64,000 nt of DNA from Myxococcota bacterium (GTDB taxonomy: Bacteria > Myxococcota_A > UBA9160 > SMWR01). The notes under the pieces are model-generated. The model saw nothing but the letters and a program-made list of their open reading frames with translations. It was not told where the DNA came from and ran no database searches. Position numbers and translations under genes: made by a program. Numbering within the stretch: the stretch's first letter is position 1; each line of letters begins with the position of its first letter. Below, piece after piece: positions 10,025-18,805 of the stretch. The stretch is from positions 62,001 to 126,000 of the forward strand of contig JAKVBI010000016.1 of assembly GCA_022447545.1 (NCBI GenBank). Direction: 5' to 3'.

Positions 10025-11281
10025 ATGCGCGACGATCGACGTGTTCCTCAAATTTCAGAAGATTGTGACCCCGGGAATCTCGCCCGGACTCCCGCCGAGG
10101 GTTACCTGCTTTCTCGGATCGATGGCGTGACGCCCTGGTCGATTCTGTGCGAAATCGGGGGGCTGAATCCCGACGAAGTCGATGCTCATCTGGAGCGCTG
10201 GATGCACGACGGCAGTCTGGTGTTCCAGGAGGATGTCATTTCGGGCCGGGCTCCCAATCCGGAACAGGGGAGGGGGCCTGTCGCATCCGGTGCACACACA
10301 GCGAAACCGGAGGTTGATCCCGATCTCGAAATCTCGATAGAACGACAGCGCGAAATTCTCGAGATGGAGAATCGGCTCGACGCCAGTTATTGGGAGCTAC
10401 TGGGTGTTTCTGCGGATGCAGATGCAAAAGCGGTCAAGCGCGCCTACTTCGCGCTCTCGAAGAAGTACCACCCGGATCGGTACTTCGGTCGCGAAATCGG
10501 AGAGTTCGAAGCACGCCTGACGCGAATCTTCCGCAAACTCGTCGAAGCATCGGAGTTGTTGCTCGACCCGACGACACCTCGTATTTCCGATCCTCTCCAC
10601 GTGGCGAGGGAGTCGAGTACGAGTCCCCCGACCTCCGACCCCGAGGTCGAAGGAGGTCGCGCAGTGCGTCGGCGCGCGCACCTGGAGAACCTGCGCCGAC
10701 ACCTGAGGCCGGCGGAAAAGGTGCGCCTGCAGCGGCGATTTCAGGGCGTTCAATTGTTCGAGACTGCCAAGTTGGCCATCGCCCGGAAAAACTGGTGCGA
10801 GGCTGCCACGTGCTTACGACTGGCCATCGTTTTCGACCCCCAGAACCCGAGATATCTCGAGGCGTTCCCGGAAGTCCTCACGCGTTCGAACCTTCTGGCT
10901 GTCGAGAAATTGATGGCGGTGGAACCATTGGACATCGATGCCATACGGCAGGCTCTGGATCTCTGCGAAGAAGCGCTTGCGCACCGACCGCGCGACATCG
11001 AGGCGAATCATCGTGCGGCAGGTCTAGCTCTAGAACTTGGAGAAAGAGAGCTTGCACTCGAGTACGCCGAAACCGCGCGCGTTCTCGCTCCGCAGAGGAG
11101 CGATATTGGAGTGACCCATGGAAGGGTCTTGCGTGCATCGGGTTTCACTGGGAGAGCGAAGGAGGCCCTCCAGCACGCCCTTTCGCTCGATTCTGAAAAT
11201 CTCTGTGCTCAGAAGGAACTCGCCAAGCTGACCGGAGCGAATCAGGGGAGCCGCCGAAAAGGGGAATCATGGATTACGTGA
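10025..11281 (+). CDS. J-domain protein with N-terminal winged-helix-like and C-terminal TPR-like regions
   Basis: A 418-residue co-chaperone-like protein. Residues about 20-70 ('EGYLLSRIDGVTPWSILCEI') resemble the small helical domain common in deltaproteobacterial DUF4388-type regulators. A J-domain at about 119-185 ('SYWELLGVSADADAKAVKRA') has the HPD motif at 149-151 that stimulates Hsp70 ATPase. Residues about 230-415 form TPR-like helical repeats. The Gly/Phe and zinc-finger regions of true DnaJ are missing. I chose ATG 10025 (GAGAG upstream) over TTG 9998. The last 13 bases overlap the start of the next Hsp70 gene, so it is probably that protein's dedicated partner. Confidence 0.8.
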   Translation: MRDDRRVPQISEDCDPGNLARTPAEGYLLSRIDGVTPWSILCEIGGLNPDEVDAHLERWMHDGSLVFQEDVISGRAPNPEQGRGPVASGAHTAKPEVDPDLEISIERQREILEMENRLDASYWELLGVSADADAKAVKRAYFALSKKYHPDRYFGREIGEFEARLTRIFRKLVEASELLLDPTTPRISDPLHVARESSTSPPTSDPEVEGGRAVRRRAHLENLRRHLRPAEKVRLQRRFQGVQLFETAKLAIARKNWCEAATCLRLAIVFDPQNPRYLEAFPEVLTRSNLLAVEKLMAVEPLDIDAIRQALDLCEEALAHRPRDIEANHRAAGLALELGERELALEYAETARVLAPQRSDIGVTHGRVLRASGFTGRAKEALQHALSLDSENLCAQKELAKLTGANQGSRRKGESWIT

Positions 11282-12846
11282 TTGGGATCGACCTCGGAAC
11301 CACCAACTCGTGTGTCGCGGTGCTCGACAATGGCAAGGCTGTCGTCATTCCGAATACTGGGGGCTACAAGACGAGTCCGTCGATGTTTGCGGTTTCACCC
11401 GATGGCAAGCGTCTGGTGGGACATCTTGCCAAGCGTCAGGCGGTCACGAATGCGAGAGCCACGGTGTTTGGCTCCAAGCGTCTGATCGGGCGCCGCTTCG
11501 ATGATCCGGAAGTAGCCCGGGTTACCCGCTATGCCCCGTTCGAAATCGCGCACGGCAGCAGCGACGACGTACGCATCTCGGTGGGTGGGAGGATCTTCAG
11601 CTGTACAGAGGTTGCTGCCATCATCCTTCGTGAAATGAAAGGCGTTGCCGAGGACTACCTCGGTCAACCTGTGAAACAGGCCGTCGTTACCGTTCCTGCC
11701 TACTTCAACGACACCCAGCGCAAGTGCACGGTGGACGCCGGAGCCATTGCAGGCCTCGAGATTCTTAGGATCATCAATGAGCCAACGGCCGCCGCACTCG
11801 CGTATGGCCTGGGCGAGGCGAGGGAGGAGAAGGTCGTCATTTATGACCTGGGTGGCGGAACCTTTGATGTCTCGATCCTCGAATTCGGCGATGGCGTCGT
11901 CGAGGTGTTGGCAACGGCCGGTAACACGTTTCTGGGCGGTGAGGACTTTGATCAGCGTCTCGTGGAATACGTGCTTCAGCGAGTGGAGGAGACCCAGGGG
12001 CTCGATCTTCGTGAGGATCGAATGGCACTCCAGCGCTTGAAGGATGCCGTGGAGAAGGCCAAGTGTGATCTCTCGTCGGTCAATATCACCGAAATCAACC
12101 TGCCCTTCATAGCCAGCAATGAAAATGGGCCGTGGCATCTGACTCTGGATCTCACTCGAGAGGTGCTCGAATCCCTGATCTCAGAAATTGTCGAACAGAC
12201 TGTCGTGACCGTCGCGCAGTGCGTGAGTCAGGCGGGACTCACGCCCGGAGACATCGACCACGTCTTGCTGGTTGGAGGGCAGACGCGCATGCCCTTTGTT
12301 CAGTCCACCGTGTCCGATTTCTTCGGTCGACAGCCCCACAAGGGAGTGAACCCCGATGAAGTCGTGGCGATTGGAGCGGCCGTACAGGGTCATCTCCTCA
12401 TTTCCGAAGAGAGGGATCTGCTGCTGCTCGATGTGACACCCATGGATCTCGGAATCGCAACCTTCGACGGAGGCATGGCGCCGCTGGTCAAGAGGAATAC
12501 GACGATCCCCGCATCCAGAGCTCATCATTTCACTACGACACGCGACGAACAGTCGTCGGTGAAGATCAGGGTTCTCCAGGGGATGAGTGATCGCGCGAAC
12601 GAGAATCATCTGCTCGGGGAGTTCGTTCTCACGGATATTCCGCCCGCGCGTAGCGGGGAACCAGACATCGAGGTGACCTTCGACATCGATTCCAACGGCA
12701 TCGTCAAGGTCCATGCAAGAGACGTCGCCACGGATTCGAACCAGTCGATCACTGTCGACTCGACGGGGACGTTGAGCGACGAGGAAATCGAGCGGATTAC
12801 CCGTCAGCACGCAGAGCACGTGTTGCCTCGAAGTGCCGTCGATTGA
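11269..12846 (+). CDS. DnaK-like Hsp70 lacking most of the C-terminal lid
   Basis: The nucleotide-binding domain is complete: '[14 protein letters not shown]', '[10 protein letters not shown]', '[12 protein letters not shown]', '[17 protein letters not shown]' and '[11 protein letters not shown]'. The beta-sandwich substrate domain follows ('[13 protein letters not shown]'). The protein stops at 525 residues just after '[16 protein letters not shown]', where the helical lid of a roughly 640-residue DnaK would begin, and lacks the EEVD-like tail. It is therefore probably a paralogue, not the housekeeping DnaK; grpE and dnaJ are not adjacent. It is coupled to the J-domain gene upstream and close to the PAS gene downstream. 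Its client is unknown. Confidence 0.85.
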   Translation: MDYVIGIDLGTTNSCVAVLDNGKAVVIPNTGGYKTSPSMFAVSPDGKRLVGHLAKRQAVTNARATVFGSKRLIGRRFDDPEVARVTRYAPFEIAHGSSDDVRISVGGRIFSCTEVAAIILREMKGVAEDYLGQPVKQAVVTVPAYFNDTQRKCTVDAGAIAGLEILRIINEPTAAALAYGLGEAREEKVVIYDLGGGTFDVSILEFGDGVVEVLATAGNTFLGGEDFDQRLVEYVLQRVEETQGLDLREDRMALQRLKDAVEKAKCDLSSVNITEINLPFIASNENGPWHLTLDLTREVLESLISEIVEQTVVTVAQCVSQAGLTPGDIDHVLLVGGQTRMPFVQSTVSDFFGRQPHKGVNPDEVVAIGAAVQGHLLISEERDLLLLDVTPMDLGIATFDGGMAPLVKRNTTIPASRAHHFTTTRDEQSSVKIRVLQGMSDRANENHLLGEFVLTDIPPARSGEPDIEVTFDIDSNGIVKVHARDVATDSNQSITVDSTGTLSDEEIERITRQHAEHVLPRSAVD

Positions 12847-12881
12847 TTGTCGGGAATGGCGTGTCGCCGCGGAGCCGGGGT

Positions 12882-13538
12882 GTGAACGAATTCAAACTTT
12901 CGCTTTTGACCTACTTGGATGCTCCCGTCATGGTGGGAGATCCCGAGGGGCTGGTCACGTACCTGAACCCGGCGTTCGAACGCTGCTTTGGCGTGGATTC
13001 CGAGACTGGGGTGGGCTTGCCCATGGCAGCGCTCTTCGAGGGAGGTGCCCGTGAGGCAATGCTGACCGCGGTGATGGACGCGTGTCGACTGGGATCGACG
13101 TCCCGCTTTCGGGTGAGGCATGAACGGGCCGGATACGGTGCCGTGTCGTCGCCCATCACGGTTGGCGGTCGCAGCGTGGGCGTCGTGATTCTTCTGACTC
13201 CATCGGTTTCGGAGGACGAGCGCTGCCTGGGCCTGCAGCGAGAACTCGCGGATACGATTCGCCGACATCGCTCCTGTTTCGAGGGGCTCATGGCGCAGTC
13301 CCGTGACACGGGTGCCCCAGGTTGCGGCGCCATGGCCTTGGAGGGCCTCAGGGCCCTCGACCGGATGGAGGAGATCCGCCGAGAACTCCTCTCGCTGCTG
13401 GCATCCACCAAACAGCCAGCCACCATTGATCCCATCCCCGCGTCGCCTGGCACCTCGGAAATCAAGCCCCCAGGTGCTGTGGCGCATTCCCACCGGGGAT
13501 CCGACGACCTGCGGGATTCTGGAAAAGGGACCCGTTGA
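12882..13538 (+). CDS. PAS-domain protein
   Basis: About 218 residues. The N-terminal part ('LTYLDAPVMVGDPEGLVTYL' through the 'RFRVRHERAGYGAV' strands) is a PAS fold that usually senses a ligand, redox state or partner. A short helix at about residues 105-165 and a low-complexity Pro/Ser tail follow. No kinase or other output domain is visible. I chose the GTG at 12882 because GGAG lies upstream at a suitable distance; a TTG at 12843 would overlap the Hsp70 stop. Its position right after the Hsp70 gene suggests a shared function, but this is inference. Confidence 0.65.
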   Translation: MNEFKLSLLTYLDAPVMVGDPEGLVTYLNPAFERCFGVDSETGVGLPMAALFEGGAREAMLTAVMDACRLGSTSRFRVRHERAGYGAVSSPITVGGRSVGVVILLTPSVSEDERCLGLQRELADTIRRHRSCFEGLMAQSRDTGAPGCGAMALEGLRALDRMEEIRRELLSLLASTKQPATIDPIPASPGTSEIKPPGAVAHSHRGSDDLRDSGKGTR

Positions 13539-13605
13539 ACCGGGATCGGCCCGGGTAGGGGATCCGGTGATCCCCCGGGTCGCCCCGGGGTCTCGTGCCC
13601 CCGAC

Positions 13606-13634
13606 TTGACAAGCTCTCCTCGCCTATTCTAGTA
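13606..13634 (+). promoter_or_regulatory. Possible sigma-70 promoter for the YCF48-like gene
   Basis: A perfect TTGACA at 13606-13611 is followed after 16-17 bases by TCTAGTA (13628-13634), a weak -10. It lies 130 bases upstream of the start at 13765 in a 226-base gap. A small hairpin (CCAGCC, loop CCTG, GGCTGG) lies near 13642-13657 in the predicted leader. Confidence 0.4.
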
Positions 13635-13764
13635 AGCGTCTTCCAGCCCCTGGGCTGGGGGTTACTCGTCGGATGGCACGCGTGGCAGGTCACTTGGGCA
13701 TCCATGGCGGGGCGGCCGGAAAGCGCCTTCGTGAGCGCTGAACTCCTCGGAGGGTCTGGATTTC

Positions 13765-15258
13765 ATGGTTCATCGCGTCCTCTTCCGCTCGCAGTCGTGG
13801 GCGATCGCCATTTCACTCGTGTTGCTGATGGGGATCTCGACGGCTTGTCACGTGCTCGACTTGTCTCCGCGGTACGGTCCGGGAGAGATCGACCTCTTCG
13901 ATGACCTTTTCTCGGTCTCGGTGCCCGACGAAAACCACGCCGTGGCCGTCGGATACCAGGGCAGCATCTACTACAGCCACGACGGCGGTGAGACGTGGCA
14001 AAAAGGCAAGTCCCCCACGGAAAAGCTCCTCTATTCCATCTCCATGGCGGACAAGGATCACGGTTGGGCCGTGGGTCAGCTCGGGACGATTCTGCGTACC
14101 AACGACGGTGGAGCCACCTGGGTCCTCCAGCCAAATCTCAAGGCGGATGAAAAATCACATCTCTTCGACGTCCATGCGATCGATCGGGACAATGCCTGGG
14201 CTGTGGGTGAGTGGGGAACCCGCATCATCACCAGCGACGGTGGCGAGACCTGGGTCGACGATTCTCTGGGCGTGGATCCCATGCACCCCACGTTCATCTG
14301 GCTCAGCGAGCGGGACCAGCAACGTGTGCGACGGGGCGAGAAGGTCTACGAGGATGTCGGCCTGAACAACATCACTTGCCTCGATCCCCCGAGTACTCAT
14401 TGCTGGATGATCGGAGAGTTTGGTTACATCTTCTGGTCCGACGATCGGGGGGCGACATGGAATCGCTCGGAGATCGTGGGCGATCTTCACATGGAGCCGA
14501 TGAACTTCGGCTTCAATGACATCACCGTCGGCGATGCCTACCTGCCGCAGTTGGTCGCCTTTGCCGAGGAGATCGCCGACGAAACCCATGTCAACATCAA
14601 GGTCGACACCTTCGTCAATTCTGCGGAGATCAGGGAATTGGGCAAGACCGAGGACCCCGAGCCTCTTTTCGATCTGATCGAGGCGCGTACGAACGAGGTC
14701 AAGTCCATTCTCGCAAACGCCGGTGTGGGCGACGACCGAATGCGGATGCCTGGGAAGCCTCCGTGGGACTTCGAGGACTTCCTGGAGGACGATCCGGGCT
14801 TTTTGGATCGTTATCTGGAGGGGCGTCTCGCAGGGCAGCCGATCGTAAAGGTCTCGGTGATCCAGAACCCCTATTTGTTCACCATTCGCTTCGACGACGA
14901 GAACAATGGATTGATCTCCGGTCTGGGAGGCGTGATTTTGAGAACCCAGGACGGGGGCAGGACGTGGCGCTATGTCAGCACGGATCGCAAGCAGGCCATC
15001 TTCGCCGTCGCGCAGGGCGGCGAGCAGGCCGTTGCGGTCGGAGAGAAGGGATTGGTTCGGGTCTCAACAGATGGCGGTGCTTCCTGGTCCAGAGAGCCAA
15101 ATGAATTTCCCCGGATCTTTACTTTCATGCGGGATCTGGATTTTGAAGCCGATCGAAAGGTGGGCTTCATCGTCGGACAGGAGGGGATGATCCTGCGTAC
15201 CCGAGATGGCGGGATCAGCTGGGATTGGGTGCTCCCGCCTGAGGACCGGCGCGGCTAG
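13765..15258 (+). CDS. YCF48/BNR-repeat lipoprotein or exported protein
   Basis: A 497-residue protein with an N-terminal hydrophobic segment (about residues 10-28) ending in 'GISTACHVLD', compatible with a lipobox whose acylated Cys is residue 28. The rest contains repeated beta-propeller blades of the YCF48/BNR type: 'SHDGGETWQKG', 'TNDGGATWVL', 'TSDGGETWV', 'TQDGGRTWRYV', 'STDGGASWSR' and 'TRDGGISWDWV'. An unusual insertion of about 120 residues (roughly 245-375, Asp/Glu-rich) splits the propeller. Plant and cyanobacterial YCF48 helps photosystem II assembly, which cannot apply here. Function is unknown; an RND transporter gene often found nearby is absent. Confidence 0.75.
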   Translation: MVHRVLFRSQSWAIAISLVLLMGISTACHVLDLSPRYGPGEIDLFDDLFSVSVPDENHAVAVGYQGSIYYSHDGGETWQKGKSPTEKLLYSISMADKDHGWAVGQLGTILRTNDGGATWVLQPNLKADEKSHLFDVHAIDRDNAWAVGEWGTRIITSDGGETWVDDSLGVDPMHPTFIWLSERDQQRVRRGEKVYEDVGLNNITCLDPPSTHCWMIGEFGYIFWSDDRGATWNRSEIVGDLHMEPMNFGFNDITVGDAYLPQLVAFAEEIADETHVNIKVDTFVNSAEIRELGKTEDPEPLFDLIEARTNEVKSILANAGVGDDRMRMPGKPPWDFEDFLEDDPGFLDRYLEGRLAGQPIVKVSVIQNPYLFTIRFDDENNGLISGLGGVILRTQDGGRTWRYVSTDRKQAIFAVAQGGEQAVAVGEKGLVRVSTDGGASWSREPNEFPRIFTFMRDLDFEADRKVGFIVGQEGMILRTRDGGISWDWVLPPEDRRG

Positions 15259-15262
15259 GCCT

Positions 15263-15276
15263 GACCCTCGAGGGTC
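15263..15276. terminator. Perfect palindrome between converging genes
   Basis: GACCCTCGAGGGTC is an uninterrupted 14-base palindrome immediately after the YCF48-like gene, in the short gap before the converging acyl-CoA synthetase gene. It could form a hairpin in either transcript, but lacks a clear T-run, so the terminator role is tentative. Confidence 0.35.
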
Positions 15277-15349
15277 GCGGTCTCGGCCCCCCGCATCCTT
15301 GAGTGGCCGGCTCGATTCCGGGACGGATGTTGGATGGTGTCGACCCGCG

Positions 15350-16981
15350 TCAGGGCCTTTCGCGTAATTCCACCCTGCGGATCTTCCCCGAGACGGTCTT
15401 CGGGAGTTCCTGCGTGAATTCGATTTGTCGTGGGTACTTGTAGGGCGCAGTGACGTTCTTGACGTGCTCCTTGAGTCGTTGGGCCAGGCCCTCGTCGGGT
15501 TCGACCCCTTCGCGTACCACGACGTAGGCCTTCACGACTGAGCCTCGTTCCGAGTCCGGTGCTGCCACCGCTGCGGCTTCCACGACGTCGGGGTGTTCGA
15601 TGAGAGCGCTCTCGACTTCGAAAGGACCGATGCGGTAGCCGGCGGAGATGATGACATCATCGTTTCGGCCCACGAACCAGAAATAGCCGTCCTCGTCTCG
15701 ATAAGCGCGATCTCCCGTGACATACCACTGCCCGTCGGGTCCACTCCGACAGCGGGAGGTGGCCTCAGAGTCCTTCCAGTATTCGAGAAAGAGGCCGGCT
15801 GCACCCTGCTGAACCGCAATCTCGCCGATCTCACCCGGAGGCATGGGGGAGCCGTCGCCGTCGATGACGTCCACTTGTTGGCCGGGCATGGCCAGGCCCA
15901 TGGAGCCGGGTCGAACCGGCATTCCAGGGAGGTTTGCGACGAGCAGGATCGTCTCGGTCTGCCCAAAGCCATCTCGAATCGTGAGTCCGGTGGCGTCGAG
16001 CCACGCCCGGATGACTTCCGGGTTCAGGGGCTCACCGGCAGAGACACATTCTCGCAATCTCGGCAGGCGAAGCGTCGAGAGGTCTTCCTTGACCAGCATC
16101 CGGTATTCGGTGGGCGGAGCGCAGAAGACCTGAGGTTCGAGTTCGGACAACAACTCGAGTTGGCGTCGTGCGTCGAAGCGGCCTGAGCACAGCACCACCT
16201 CGGCGCCACAGCTCCAGGGACCGAACAAGACGCCGTAGGCGGCTTTGGCCCAGCCCGTATCGCTGGTGGTCCAGATGCGGTCGCTTCCCTTCAGACCGTG
16301 CCAGAATTCGGAGGTGTAGCGCTGAGCATGGGTGTATCCGTGGGAATGGAGCACGGCTTTGGGGGGACCCGTCGTTCCCGAGGTGTAGTAGACGAGGGCG
16401 GGATCGGAGGCGAGGGTGTCTGACGTGTTCGGGCTGCTTGCATCCTGCGTGGCGAGAGCAGCGTCGAGGTCGGTCCAGCCCGGGGGGGCCATTTGGTTCG
16501 GGTCCGTCAGGACGATCCGATGCTTTACCCCGGGAATTTCGTTCCGGATGCTGTCGATGGTCTCAGTCTGCTCGGGGATCGTGACGATGGCCACGGCGCC
16601 GCTGTGGCTCGCGCGGTAGACGATGTCTTTGGGACGGAGCAGGGTGGAACTCGGAATCAAGAGCACGCCCGCCTTGAGGGCACCCACAGAAACGATCTGC
16701 CACGCTGGCACCCGCGGCAGCATCAAGATGATGGGATCCCCGGGTTGGATGCCGAGCGAGTGCAGCAAGTTGGCGAAGCGATTGGACTCGGCACGGATCT
16801 CAGAGAACCCGAGTCGGCGCTCCCGGTCGTTGGTATCTCGAAACAAGAGAGCCGGGCGGGAGGGGTCGGAGCCGTAGGGGTCCACTACGTCACGCCCGAA
16901 ATTGAAGACTGCCGGTGTCTGCGACTCAAAGGTCTCGCAGGTTTGCCGGTAGTGGTCGAGGGCGATGTCCAGTTCACTCAT
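15350..16981 (-). CDS. AMP-forming acyl-CoA synthetase (medium-chain/acetate type)
   Basis: A 543-residue ANL-superfamily ligase. The AMP/ATP loop 'YYTSGTTGPPKAVLHSHGY' is followed by 'RDGFGQTETILLV', 'YVTGDRAYRDEDGYFWFVGR' and the C-terminal catalytic Lys in 'LPKTVSGKIRRVELRE'. The substrate region resembles medium-chain acyl-CoA synthetases more than true acetyl-CoA synthetase (about 650 residues), but the exact acid cannot be read from sequence. The start ATG at 16981 was chosen because the frame beyond it, to 17281, runs into the divergent gene's region. It stands alone, divergent from the GGDEF gene. Confidence 0.85.
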   Translation of the reverse strand: MSELDIALDHYRQTCETFESQTPAVFNFGRDVVDPYGSDPSRPALLFRDTNDRERRLGFSEIRAESNRFANLLHSLGIQPGDPIILMLPRVPAWQIVSVGALKAGVLLIPSSTLLRPKDIVYRASHSGAVAIVTIPEQTETIDSIRNEIPGVKHRIVLTDPNQMAPPGWTDLDAALATQDASSPNTSDTLASDPALVYYTSGTTGPPKAVLHSHGYTHAQRYTSEFWHGLKGSDRIWTTSDTGWAKAAYGVLFGPWSCGAEVVLCSGRFDARRQLELLSELEPQVFCAPPTEYRMLVKEDLSTLRLPRLRECVSAGEPLNPEVIRAWLDATGLTIRDGFGQTETILLVANLPGMPVRPGSMGLAMPGQQVDVIDGDGSPMPPGEIGEIAVQQGAAGLFLEYWKDSEATSRCRSGPDGQWYVTGDRAYRDEDGYFWFVGRNDDVIISAGYRIGPFEVESALIEHPDVVEAAAVAAPDSERGSVVKAYVVVREGVEPDEGLAQRLKEHVKNVTAPYKYPRQIEFTQELPKTVSGKIRRVELRERP

Positions 16982-17164
16982 GGCCGAGATCGTACTCCGA
17001 GAGCGGTTCAAACTGGGGAGCGAAAACGTCTGAGGACGCACGGGGCTGGGCCGGGCAGACGCCCCCGTAGGGGGTCCATACCGCCAAAAGGCGCTCCGGG
17101 AGGCGTTCAGGGCCGAATGTGGGTGAGCTAGAATGCACTTTCTCAGGTCTCTCAAGCGGGTCCG

Positions 17165-18613
17165 ATGAGCGGCCGAATCGAGGGGATGATGAACCACTCC
17201 CTGCAGGACCGAAGTCGGGTGGTCGTGGTCTCCGAAGACCCCGCGATCGGAGAGATCGCAGCCACGTCTTTGGCATCCCACGCGCAGCTCGTACTGTGTA
17301 AAAGTGCGACGGCTGCCCTCGAGGCTCTGTCACTGGAGCCGGCCGATCTGGTCATTTCGGAGCTCGAACTCTCGGTGATGCCGGGAATCGAGCTGCTGGA
17401 ACGGGTTCGACTCGAGCACCCGGACACCGAGTTCGTGATCCTCGCGGACGATGCTTCGAGAGCCGGCGCCGGTTCAAACCTGCCGATGGGTGCTTCGGAA
17501 TGCCTCGGCAAACCCCTGGAGGCGGGGGCGTTGATCGATCTGGTCGGGCGGGTGATCGCGCGCCGCCGTCTGATCGAGGAGAACGCGAGACTTCGGACAA
17601 GTCTGGAAGTCTTCGAATCCAGCAGGTCCCTGGTTCGGTGTCTGGATTCGGGCGAGGTCTACGTCACGGCCCTCGAATTGCTGCTGAAGACGCTCCGGAG
17701 TCACCGAGGCCTCGTTTTATTTCGACGACCGGCGGGGCCCCTGGCCAACGGATTGATTTTCCGTGGTTTCGACGAGGGAGAGAGCGAGGGACTTCGGGAA
17801 TACCTGGTGGGCCAGAAGCCCTTCTCAATCGAGGCGGTTACGGGGTCCAGCGTGGCGGAGCGGGGCCCCCTGAGCTCAGCGCTGACTGCTCTGGGAATCG
17901 AGGCAAGCCGCGTCATGACCCTTCCTCTGGCGGGGGGGGATCAGGAGGCCGGGGTCATCTGGGTACTGGAAGATGCGTCCGCCTCGCGGTGGAGCCCGCT
18001 CGACCTGGAATCCGCGTCGATCATCGAGCGGTATGCACGGGCAGCTCTCGAAAATTCCGAGCGTTACGGCCAGGCGAAGGAGAGGGCCTTCATCGATGAC
18101 GTCACGGGCATCTACAACGCGCGCTATCTCCATCAGTCGGTGAAGCACGAGATTCAGCGGGCCGAGCGCTACGGCAAGGAGCTGTCGGTCTTGTTTTTGG
18201 ACCTAGACCGCTTCAAGCGGGTCAACGATGAACACGGTCATCTGGTGGGTTCTGACGTTTTGCAGCGGTTGGCCAGGGTGCTCCAGGGTTGTATTCGCCA
18301 GGTGGATACTCTGGCCCGTTACGGGGGGGACGAGTTCACCATCGTCCTGGTGGACACGGGCCAGGCGGGTGCTCGGGCCGTTGCCGAGCGGATCCGGAAC
18401 ACTGTCGAGGGAACCGCATTCGAGGGCGGGCGGGAAGGGCCCATTCGGCTCACGATCAGCGTCGGTGTCGCAACCTATCCCCACCACGCGGGCCAGGGGG
18501 AGCAGTTGCTGGATTCAGCCGACAAGGCCATGTATCGCGCGAAGTCGCTGGGAAGGAATCAGGTGTGCTCGGCCGACGAACTCGAGACTTCCGAGCCACG
18601 TCGCCCAGCTTGA
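17165..18613 (+). CDS. Receiver-like, GAF and GGDEF protein (probable diguanylate cyclase)
   Basis: A 482-residue protein with three parts. Residues 18-135 are receiver-like, but the phosphoacceptor position is Glu66 ('LVISELELSVMPG') instead of Asp, which may mimic a permanently phosphorylated state. Residues about 155-300 look like a GAF domain. Residues about 315-475 form a GGDEF domain with an intact active site 'YGGDEFTIVL' (GGDEF at 387-391) and an inhibitory RxxD site, RQVD, five residues upstream. It should make cyclic di-GMP and be product-inhibited; known roles are in motility and biofilm control. The start could instead be an ATG at 17186 or 17189. Confidence 0.88.
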   Translation: MSGRIEGMMNHSLQDRSRVVVVSEDPAIGEIAATSLASHAQLVLCKSATAALEALSLEPADLVISELELSVMPGIELLERVRLEHPDTEFVILADDASRAGAGSNLPMGASECLGKPLEAGALIDLVGRVIARRRLIEENARLRTSLEVFESSRSLVRCLDSGEVYVTALELLLKTLRSHRGLVLFRRPAGPLANGLIFRGFDEGESEGLREYLVGQKPFSIEAVTGSSVAERGPLSSALTALGIEASRVMTLPLAGGDQEAGVIWVLEDASASRWSPLDLESASIIERYARAALENSERYGQAKERAFIDDVTGIYNARYLHQSVKHEIQRAERYGKELSVLFLDLDRFKRVNDEHGHLVGSDVLQRLARVLQGCIRQVDTLARYGGDEFTIVLVDTGQAGARAVAERIRNTVEGTAFEGGREGPIRLTISVGVATYPHHAGQGEQLLDSADKAMYRAKSLGRNQVCSADELETSEPRRPA

Positions 18614-18805
18614 CGGCCTCCGCTAGCCTCTGCTACCGAACCGCCAGCCTGTGATCCACATGCGGCGCGATCCCCGGTGGGACGTCCGTCGGGGCGAGAT
18701 GATCCCGACCCCGGGGAGTGTTTAAACCGGATTCAGCGACACGTTGCGTGCCGGGGGCTCCTTCAGCCCGTCGAAACACACCGGTCGGGTAGGGTAGGTC
18801 GACGA

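Noticed and set aside
11395-12138. 247-codon minus-strand frame
   Set aside because: Antisense of the Hsp70 gene, no protein-family features.
16979-17164. Possible promoter TAGAAT near 17129
   Set aside because: No -35 element at a suitable distance, so not reported as a feature.
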